Assembly: GCF_043195095.1 (NCBI RefSeq)
Contig: NZ_JBAFWN010000001.1
From: NCEH01 sp043195095
Lineage (GTDB): Bacteria; Pseudomonadota; Alphaproteobacteria; Rhizobiales; Xanthobacteraceae
DNA length: 64,000 nt
Direction: 5' to 3' (one strand)
Shown: piece after piece, positions 44,045-50,541 of the stretch
Position numbering within the stretch: the stretch's first letter is position 1
Layout of the letters: each line of letters starts with the position of its first letter
Made by a program: the position numbers and the translations under genes
The notes under the pieces: model-generated
Seen by the model: only the letters and a program-made list of their open reading frames with translations
What the model was told of the DNA's origin: nothing
The model's database searches: none

Positions 44045-44640
44045 GGGTTGTCCTTGAGATAGGCGCTTTCGAACGCCGCGATGTCGGCGCGCGCCTGCAA
44101 GGTGGTGCCGATGGCGTCCAGGCCGAACACGAGCGCCTCCTTGCGCGTCGCCTCGATCTCGAAGCGCAGCGAAAGCCCGCTGGCAGAAATAATCTGGTTC
44201 GGCAGGTCGATGGCAATGCGGCAAGTGTCGGGGTCGCCCGCACCCGCCAAAAGCGCGGCCACGTCGTCCGCCGGCAGGGTGATGGCGAGCAGGCCGTTGC
44301 GTGCGCAATTGTCGAAGAAGATGCCGGCGAACGAGGTGCCGATCAGCGCGCGGATGCCGTTCTGCGAGAGCCCCCACACCGCATGCTCGCGGCTCGATCC
44401 GCAGCCGAAATTCTCGCCCACCACCAGGAACGCCGCCGCCCGCCAGGGATCGCGATTGAGCACGAAATCCGCGCGCGGCGCGCCGTCGGGCCCATAGCGC
44501 AAGGCGGCGAAGGTGCCCTCCTTCAGGCCGGAGCGGTCGACACCCTTGAGGAATTGCTTGGGCATGATGACGTCGGTATCGACATTGGCCGCCGGCAGCG
44601 GCGCGGCGATGCCTTCGATCACGGTGAAGGGCTGCATCAT
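44032..44640 (-). CDS. leuD: 3-isopropylmalate dehydratase-type small subunit
   Basis: 202 residues. Swivelling domain with NVDTDVIMPKQFLK, the conserved FGCGSSREHAVW and NGLLAITL motifs. Overlaps the large-subunit stop by 4 bp, as expected for a complex. Because the downstream gene is a dehalogenase-like hydrolase and no leuA or leuB is near, this pair may be a catabolic hydro-lyase acting on a methylmalate or similar rather than the leucine enzyme (inference). Confidence 0.9.
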   Translation of the reverse strand: MMQPFTVIEGIAAPLPAANVDTDVIMPKQFLKGVDRSGLKEGTFAALRYGPDGAPRADFVLNRDPWRAAAFLVVGENFGCGSSREHAVWGLSQNGIRALIGTSFAGIFFDNCARNGLLAITLPADDVAALLAGAGDPDTCRIAIDLPNQIISASGLSLRFEIEATRKEALVFGLDAIGTTLQARADIAAFESAYLKDNPWLA

Positions 44641-46091
44641 TCGGCTCCCAGATAGGGGCGCGGATCGGCGATATGCCCCGCAAGCGCCGCCGCCGCGACC
44701 ATGGCGGGGCTCATGAGATGGGTGCGCCCGCCGGCGCCCTGGCGCCCCTCGAAATTGCGGTTGGTGCTGGAGGCGCAGCGTTCCCCCGCGCCCAGCACGT
44801 CGTCGTTCATGGCGAGGCACATGGAACAGCCGGACTGGCGCCATTCGAAGCCCGCATCGGCGAACACGCGATCGAGCCCCTCGTCCTCCGCCTGCCGCTT
44901 CACCGCGCTCGATCCCGGCACCACCATGGCCCGCACGCCGGGCGCGACCGTGCGGCCGCGCACCACGGACGCCGCGTCGCGCAGATCCTCGATGCGGGCA
45001 TTGGTGCAGGAGCCGATGAAGGCGCGCTGGATGGCGATCTCCGCCAGCGCCGTGCCGGGGGTAAGGCCCATATAGGCCAGCGCCCGTTCCATGTCGCGCC
45101 GCCGATCGGGATCGGCCTCCAGGGCCGGGTCGGGCACCTGCCCGCCGACGGGCGCGGCCTGGTCCGGGCTGGTGCCCCAGGTCACCATGGGGGCGATGGC
45201 GCCGGCATCTATGCACACTTCGCGGTCGAATACCGCGTCGGCATCGCTCGCCAGTTCCCGCCAGCGGGACACGGCCATGTCCCACAGCTCACCCTTGGGC
45301 GCGCGCGGGCGGTCCTTGAGATAGGCGAAGACGGTCTCGTCCGGCGCGATCAGGGCGCCGCGCGCGCCGCATTCCACCGCCATGTTGCAGAGGGTCATGC
45401 GGCCTTCCATGCTGAGCGCGGAAATGGCGTCGCCGGCAAATTCCACCGCCGAGCCCGTCGCCCCCGACGCACCGATGTCGCGGATCAGCGCCATCACGAT
45501 GTCCTTTGCCCGCACGCCCGGCCCGAGGCGGCCGGACACCGTCACGCGCAGGGATTTCAGGCGTTGGTACACCAAGGTCTGGGTGGCGAGATAATGCTCG
45601 ATGTCGGACGTGCCGATGCCGAAGCCGAGCGTGCCGAACGCGCCGTAAGTGGTGGTGTGGCTGTCACCGGCGGCGATCACCAGGCCCGGCAGCACGAGGC
45701 CGATCTCGGGCATCACCACATGCTCGATCCCCTGCTGGGGATGCAGCACGTCGAACAATTCGATGCCGAAGTCCCGGCAGTTCTCCGCGAAATAGACCGC
45801 CTGGCGCTGGGCCTCGTCATCCGGCATCCGCGCGGTGCGGGCACTGGCGGTGGAATTCACATGGTCCACCGTGCCGAGCGCCGCCTTGGGGCGCCATAGC
45901 GGGCGGCCCGCCTCCCGCAGGCCGGTGAAGGCCTGGGGGCTGGTGTATTCGTTGAGCACCGTGCGGTCGATATAGAGCAGCACCTGCCGCCCGTCCGCAT
46001 CGAGGCGGCGGACGGTGTGGGAATCCACCAGCTTGTCATAGAGGGTTCTGGCCAAGGTGCGCTCTCGCTCTCCTGCGTCGGCGGCGATCAT
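44637..46091 (-). CDS. leuC: 3-isopropylmalate dehydratase-type large subunit
   Basis: 484 residues from the ATG at 46091; a TTG at 46055 (LARTLYDKLVDSHTV) would give a length nearer the usual 470. Aconitase-family [4Fe-4S] enzyme with the cluster cysteines in GSCTNARIEDLRDA and SGCSMCLAMNDD, plus GDSHTTTYGAFGTLGFGIGTSDIEHYLATQTL. Classical bacterial LeuC type rather than the homoaconitase/archaeal type. Upstream lies a 304-bp gap with a family P repeat. Forms an operon with leuD and the hydrolase gene. Confidence 0.92.
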   Translation of the reverse strand: MIAADAGERERTLARTLYDKLVDSHTVRRLDADGRQVLLYIDRTVLNEYTSPQAFTGLREAGRPLWRPKAALGTVDHVNSTASARTARMPDDEAQRQAVYFAENCRDFGIELFDVLHPQQGIEHVVMPEIGLVLPGLVIAAGDSHTTTYGAFGTLGFGIGTSDIEHYLATQTLVYQRLKSLRVTVSGRLGPGVRAKDIVMALIRDIGASGATGSAVEFAGDAISALSMEGRMTLCNMAVECGARGALIAPDETVFAYLKDRPRAPKGELWDMAVSRWRELASDADAVFDREVCIDAGAIAPMVTWGTSPDQAAPVGGQVPDPALEADPDRRRDMERALAYMGLTPGTALAEIAIQRAFIGSCTNARIEDLRDAASVVRGRTVAPGVRAMVVPGSSAVKRQAEDEGLDRVFADAGFEWRQSGCSMCLAMNDDVLGAGERCASSTNRNFEGRQGAGGRTHLMSPAMVAAAALAGHIADPRPYLGAE

Positions 46092-46395
46092 GCATCCGAT
46101 CGCCGCCCGGCGGTGATGCAAACTGCGCATGAATGCGTGCGTCGAGCGGCATGCACGGCGGGGGCTAGGCCAATCGACAGTCGGCGGCGTGGCGGATCGT
46201 CGAGGCGACGGACGGCAGGTGCGCACGATTGCTTTTCTTTGACAGGATGTCATGGCCGGGCTCGCCCCGACCACCCACGCCGGGCCGCCCGCACGGACCT
46301 TGAAAAGCCGGTACCGGCGGTGCCGCGTGGATGCACGGGACAAGCCCGCGCATGACGATGCTCCTGCAATGGCGTCAAAGCTATGAGGATCTATC
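46092..46395. other. Intergenic region between the leuC-type and SDR genes
   Basis: 304 bp. It carries the family P repeat (46249-46356) as the 3' region of the SDR gene, then about 120 bp that should hold the leuC promoter; no clear -35/-10 pair was recognised. Confidence 0.45.
46249..46356. repeat. Palindromic intergenic repeat, family P, copy B
   Basis: Arms 46249-46280 and 46325-46356, nearly identical in layout to copy A at 37613-37720 (shared CGGTGCCGCGTGGATGCACG run). Similarity between copies runs on to within a few bases of the stop codon of the leftward gene in both cases, so it may work as that gene's 3' end. Confidence 0.8.
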
Positions 46396-47172
46396 CTACA
46401 CCAGCATCTGCATGTCGCCGTCGATCGCGATCGCCTGGCCGGAGATGGTGGCGCCGAGCGGAGAGGCGAGGAACACCGCCATGTTGGCGAGATGCTGCGG
46501 CGGGATCAGGCATTTCAGCGAGGTGGCGGAAAGCGCCATGGCCTGCACCTCGGCCATGGAGAGGTTGCGCTCGCGCGCCTTGTTCTCGAACACCGAGCGG
46601 ATGCGCGGGCCATCCACCGAGCCGGGCAAAATGGCGTTGGCGCGGATGCCGAACTCGCCCAGTTCCATGGACAGCGACTTGATGAAGCCGATCACCCCCC
46701 ATTTTGCCGCCGCATAGGGCGAGCGCAGCGGAAAGCCGAACCGGCCCGCGGCCGATGACAGGCCGATGATGGAGGGGTTTTGGCTCGCCTTCAGCGCCGG
46801 CACGGCGAGGCGCGTCACGTTGAAATGGCCGGTGATGTCCACCGCCAGCGTCCGGTCCCAGTCGGCGGGGTCGATCTGGTCCACGCGGCCCGTGGGCCCG
46901 GCGATGCCGGCATTGTTGACGAGCACGTCGAGCCCGCCGAGGCGCGCCAGGGCGCCGTCCATGAACACCTGCACGCCGGCGCGGTCGGAAACGTCGCAAT
47001 AGCTGCCGGTCAGGTCGGGATCGCTCTGCGGGAGAGCGGCGAGCGCGGCCTCGTCCACGTCGCACACTTCCACCCGCGCGCCCTCGCGGGCGAAGGCGCG
47101 GGCGATCTCCAGGCCGATGCCTCCGGCCCCGGCCGTCACGATGGTGCGCAGGCCGGCAATTCCCATGTCCAT
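46396..47172 (-). CDS. Short-chain dehydrogenase/reductase (SDR)
   Basis: 258 residues. Cofactor motif TAGAGGIGLEIARAFAREGA with an Asp after beta-2 (VCDVD), predicting NAD(H). NNAGIAG, catalytic Ser in GLSSAAG, and YAAAK. C-terminal GATISGQAIAIDGDMQMLV is the standard end of the classical SDR family. ATG supported by GGGAGAGACG. It lies 54 bp after the GntR gene on the same strand, so they are probably co-transcribed; substrate unknown. Confidence 0.9.
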   Translation of the reverse strand: MDMGIAGLRTIVTAGAGGIGLEIARAFAREGARVEVCDVDEAALAALPQSDPDLTGSYCDVSDRAGVQVFMDGALARLGGLDVLVNNAGIAGPTGRVDQIDPADWDRTLAVDITGHFNVTRLAVPALKASQNPSIIGLSSAAGRFGFPLRSPYAAAKWGVIGFIKSLSMELGEFGIRANAILPGSVDGPRIRSVFENKARERNLSMAEVQAMALSATSLKCLIPPQHLANMAVFLASPLGATISGQAIAIDGDMQMLV

Positions 47173-47226
47173 GGCGTCTCTCCCTCGGCGTTTCGCCGTT
47201 CTTGATTGGGTCCGCGCGGCGCCGGT

Positions 47227-47970
47227 TCAGTCCGGCAGGATGCCGCGCGAGAGGATGAAGTCTCCGGCGCTCCAGATGTCCGCCAGCAGCGCCGCGCGCG
47301 CCGCCGTGCCGTCGCGCCGGCGCATGGCCTCGACCAGGGCGGCGTGGTGGATATGCGCCTCTCCCGCGCGCACGCGCTCCGGGCCGGCCTGGAAATCCAG
47401 GTTCAGCACCGGGCCGATCTGCAGCCACAAGCTCTCGATCATGGTGAACAGGGTGGGCAGGCGGGCGGCGCGATAGAGCGCGAAATGCAGGTCCTTGTTG
47501 TAATGCATGGCGGCGGCGCCGTCAGGCCGGGGCTTGTCGCGCTCGGCGGCGAAGGCGCGCTCGCAGCGGATGATCTCGTCCAGGTCCGCATCGGTGACAT
47601 TCACCGCAGCGGTCTCGGCCGCGAGCCCTTCCAGGCTGGAGCGGATGAGCCGCAATTCCTCGAACCGCGCGCGCGACATGAGGGGCACGCGCACGGCACG
47701 GTTGGGCAGCACCTCCAGCGCATTTTCGGCCGCGAGGCGCGAGACCGCCTCGCGCACCGGCATGGCGCTGGTGCCGATGGCGCCCGCGAGCCCGCGCAGC
47801 GTGAACCGCTCGCCCGGCGCGGCGCGCCCCGCCAGCAGCAATTCCTTGAGGTCGCGATAGACCGTGTCCGCCAGCGTGACGCGGACGATGCGGCCCATGC
47901 GGGTGCCGAGCGTTTCGTCGCTTGCCGGAGCGGGGTCGTCGGCGGGGAGAGGCTTGTGTTCCATCACCAT
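47227..47970 (-). CDS. GntR family regulator with FCD domain (copy 3)
   Basis: 247 residues. Winged helix-turn-helix (VYRDLKELLLAGRAAPGERFTLRGLAGAIGTSAMPVREAVSRLAAE) and FCD domain (RLIRSSLEGLAAETA; YNKDLHFALYRAA; HHAALVEAM). It is divergent from the first Liv operon, with the perfect palindrome TGTGATCACA 11 bp upstream of its start. Likely represses itself with the SDR gene, and the Liv operon. Confidence 0.9.
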   Translation of the reverse strand: MVMEHKPLPADDPAPASDETLGTRMGRIVRVTLADTVYRDLKELLLAGRAAPGERFTLRGLAGAIGTSAMPVREAVSRLAAENALEVLPNRAVRVPLMSRARFEELRLIRSSLEGLAAETAAVNVTDADLDEIIRCERAFAAERDKPRPDGAAAMHYNKDLHFALYRAARLPTLFTMIESLWLQIGPVLNLDFQAGPERVRAGEAHIHHAALVEAMRRRDGTAARAALLADIWSAGDFILSRGILPD

Positions 47971-47981
47971 CGTCTGCTAAG

Positions 47982-47991
47982 TGTGATCACA
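47982..47991. promoter_or_regulatory. Perfect palindrome TGTGATCACA, candidate GntR operator
   Basis: 10-bp perfect inverted repeat in the 140-bp region shared by the divergent GntR and Liv-1 genes. It is not a CRP site, since the half-sites have no 6-bp spacer. FCD-type GntR proteins often bind short palindromes like this near their own start. Confidence 0.5.
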
Positions 47992-48110
47992 GATAACAGA
48001 TTGCCGCGCCAATCGGCAACATTTCCGTCGTCGGATGCAAGGAGGACCCGCCCGCGAGGCGCAAACCTCCTGCGGTTCCCGGCGCGGAACCATAGGGAAG
48101 AAACAACGCC

Positions 48111-49388
48111 ATGACCGAAAAGCCCCATCCCGTCCCGATTCTGTCTGCGCCTCTCCCCCGCCGCCGGGTCCTCCAGGGGCTCGGAGCCGCCGCCCTTTTG
48201 GGCGGCGTCGGCATGCCCGCCATCGTGAAGGCGCAGGCCGACACCATCACCTTCGGCCATCTCACCCCGCTCACCGGCTTTCTGGGCCCGCTCGGCGCCT
48301 ATGGGCAGATGGGCGTGCAGCTCGCGGTGGAAGAGATCAACGCCGCCGGCGGCGTGAACGGCCGCAAGATCAACCTGCTCATGGAAGACAGCGTCAATCC
48401 CGCCACCGCCTCTTCCAAGGCCGAGCGCTATATCGAGCGCGACAAGGCGGCTGTGATCATCGGCGAGATTTCCTCCGCCTCCTGCCTCGCAATCTCCCAG
48501 GTGGCGGCGCGCAACAAGATCGTATTCGTCAACACCGGCGGCAATTCGGACGCCCTGCGCGGCAAGGATTGCAACCGCTACATGTTCCATGTGGAAGGCG
48601 CCAACACCCAATATGTGAAGGCGGTGGGCGCGGCGATGCTGCGCGACGGCCTGATCAAGGGCAAGAAGCTGTTCTTCCTCACCGCCGACTATGCCTTCGG
48701 CCACGATCTCTCCCGCGTCGCCAAGCTCTATATCGCGGCGAATGGCGGCGAGGTGATCGCCGACGAGCTGGTGCCCACCGACGCCTCGGACTTCTCGGCC
48801 TATATGCTGAAGATCCGCCAGATGAAGCCGGACGTGGTGATCTCCAATCTTGCGGGCAATCAGATCACCAATTTCATCAAGCAATATGCCGAATTCGGCC
48901 TGCCCTTCCCGTTCGGCGGCTTCGGCTTCGACACCGCCGTGGCCTGGGGCGCCGGCAAGGGCAATTTCGGCGGCGTGTGGCCGTGCATCTGGCACCACGA
49001 CGTGGAGGCTCCGGCTTCCAAGGCGTTCGTCGCCGCGTTCGTGAAGAAATACGGCAAGCCGCCGGAAAACCAGGCCTGGGGCGATTACGTCGCCACCAAG
49101 ACGGTCGCCCGCGCCATGAACGAGACCAAGAGCACCGACAGCGCGCAGATCATCGGCTTCTTCGAGAAGGAGCCCAAGCTCGACATCCTGAAGGGCCGCG
49201 AGGGCTATTACCGGGCGTGGGATCACCAGTTGATCCAGGAGATGTACACCATCACCGCCAAGCCCGTGGCCCAGGTGAAGGACCAGTGGGACCTGATGGT
49301 GCTCGGCAAGGCGGTGCCCGGCCCGAACGACGCGCTCGACGTGATCGCGCCGACGCCGGCGGAAAACGCCTGCTCCTTCCCGGTCTGA
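48111..49388 (+). CDS. Branched-chain amino-acid-type ABC transporter substrate-binding protein, system 1
   Basis: 425 residues. A Tat-like signal (PRRRVLQGLGAAALLGGVGMPAIVKA) is followed by a Liv-type periplasmic binding protein (FGHLTPLTGFLGPLGAYGQMGVQLAVEEINAAGGVNG, YIERDKAAVIIGEISSASC, FAAFVKKYGKPP). These proteins bind amino acids, aromatic acids, amides or short-chain acids; the ligand cannot be read from the sequence. ATG follows AGGGAAGAAAC. First gene of the Liv-1 operon; a long hairpin repeat separates it from livH. Confidence 0.93.
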   Translation: MTEKPHPVPILSAPLPRRRVLQGLGAAALLGGVGMPAIVKAQADTITFGHLTPLTGFLGPLGAYGQMGVQLAVEEINAAGGVNGRKINLLMEDSVNPATASSKAERYIERDKAAVIIGEISSASCLAISQVAARNKIVFVNTGGNSDALRGKDCNRYMFHVEGANTQYVKAVGAAMLRDGLIKGKKLFFLTADYAFGHDLSRVAKLYIAANGGEVIADELVPTDASDFSAYMLKIRQMKPDVVISNLAGNQITNFIKQYAEFGLPFPFGGFGFDTAVAWGAGKGNFGGVWPCIWHHDVEAPASKAFVAAFVKKYGKPPENQAWGDYVATKTVARAMNETKSTDSAQIIGFFEKEPKLDILKGREGYYRAWDHQLIQEMYTITAKPVAQVKDQWDLMVLGKAVPGPNDALDVIAPTPAENACSFPV

Positions 49389-49399
49389 GGCCGGCCCTG

Positions 49400-49521
49400 C
49401 CCCCTCCCCAGCCCTCCCCCGCAAGCGGGAGAGGGAGCCCCTTTCGGGAGACCGGAGAAAAGCTCCGTCCCGAGCCCACCAATCCCCTCTCCCGCTTGCG
49501 GCGGGGGTTAGGGAGGGGGAA
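49400..49521 (+). repeat. Long hairpin repeat, family C, copy 1
   Basis: Left arm from 49400 (CCCCCTCCCCAGCCCTCCCC then GCAAGCGGGAGAGGGAG) and right arm 49484-49520 (CCCCTCTCCCGCTTGCGG then a G-rich tail) are complementary over nearly 37 nt with a loop of about 45 nt. It starts 11 bp after the binding-protein stop and ends 60 bp before livH. Two other copies: 57628-57788 and 62230-62352. Confidence 0.85.
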
Positions 49522-49580
49522 AGCGGGGGAGGGAGCTTCTCGCTTCGGCCGAATACATCGCCCTCAGGACGAAGATCGCC

Positions 49581-50462
49581 ATGCCTCTCGAACTCGTCTT
49601 CCTCATCGAGCAATTGCTCAACGGCCTTCTGGTGGGCGTCGCCTATCTGCTGATCGCGCTCGGCCTCTCGCTGATCTTCTCGCTCGGCGGCATCGTGAAC
49701 CTCGCCCATGGCGGCTTCTATGCCATCGGCGCCTATATTGCGGTGGAAGTGGGCAATCGCTTCGGCTTTCCCGCCGCCTTCGTGGCGGCGCCGCTCTGCG
49801 TGGCGCTGATCGGAATGGTGATCGAGCGGGTGCTGTTCGCGCGCTTCTACCGCGCCGATCCCATCCTCTCTTTGCTGCTCACCTTCGGCCTCGCCATGGT
49901 GATCGAGCAGGCGCTGCGGATGCTCTTCGGCGCCACGCCGATCCCGTTCGCGATCCCGCAATTCCTGCGCGGACAAGTCTTCATCGGCGACTTCATCTAT
50001 TCGCGCTATCGCATCGCCATCCTGCTTGTGGCCATGGCGGCCGTGCTCGGCCTGTGGCTGCTGCTCCAGCGCACCGCCTTTGGCCGCGTGGTGCGGGCCG
50101 GGGTGCAAAACCCGGACATGGTGGGTGCGCTCGGCATCTCGCTGCGGCCCTATCTGACCGCCGTCGCCGCCATCGGCATCGGCCTCGCCGGGCTCGCGGG
50201 CGTGATGCTCGCCCCCATCTCCGGCGTGCATCCGGCCATGGGCGCGGAAATCCTCACCGCCGCGTTCGTGGTGGTGGTCATCGGCGGCCTCGGCTCGTTC
50301 TGGGGCGTGGTGGCGGCCGGGCTGCTGGTGGGCGTGGTGCGCGGGCTGACGGTCTATTTCCTGCCGCCGGCCGCCGAGGCCTCCATGTACATGCTGATGC
50401 TGATCGTGCTGCTGGTCCGCCCGCGCGGGCTGTTCGGCGAACGCATCCTGCGCTTCGAGTAA
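49581..50462 (+). CDS. livH: ABC transporter permease LivH type, system 1
   Basis: 293 residues with about eight membrane helices. Typical features: LLVGVAYLLIALGLSLIFSLGGIVNLAHGGFYAIGAY and the EAA-like cytoplasmic loop FGRVVRAGVQNPDMVGALGISLRPYLTAVAAIG. Inner-membrane half of the importer's translocation pore; partners with the fused LivM-LivG-LivF protein. Confidence 0.93.
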   Translation: MPLELVFLIEQLLNGLLVGVAYLLIALGLSLIFSLGGIVNLAHGGFYAIGAYIAVEVGNRFGFPAAFVAAPLCVALIGMVIERVLFARFYRADPILSLLLTFGLAMVIEQALRMLFGATPIPFAIPQFLRGQVFIGDFIYSRYRIAILLVAMAAVLGLWLLLQRTAFGRVVRAGVQNPDMVGALGISLRPYLTAVAAIGIGLAGLAGVMLAPISGVHPAMGAEILTAAFVVVVIGGLGSFWGVVAAGLLVGVVRGLTVYFLPPAAEASMYMLMLIVLLVRPRGLFGERILRFE

Positions 50463-50541
50463 GGCGGCCGTGATGCACCAGCCCGTCAGCCGCCGCGACA
50501 CCGCCCGTCCCGCCTCCCCCGATCCCGCGAAAGGGAGCGCA

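Noticed and set aside
47982..47991. CRP site
   Set aside because: TGTGA and TCACA share their centre with no 6-bp spacer, so it is not a CRP-type operator; a GntR site is more likely.
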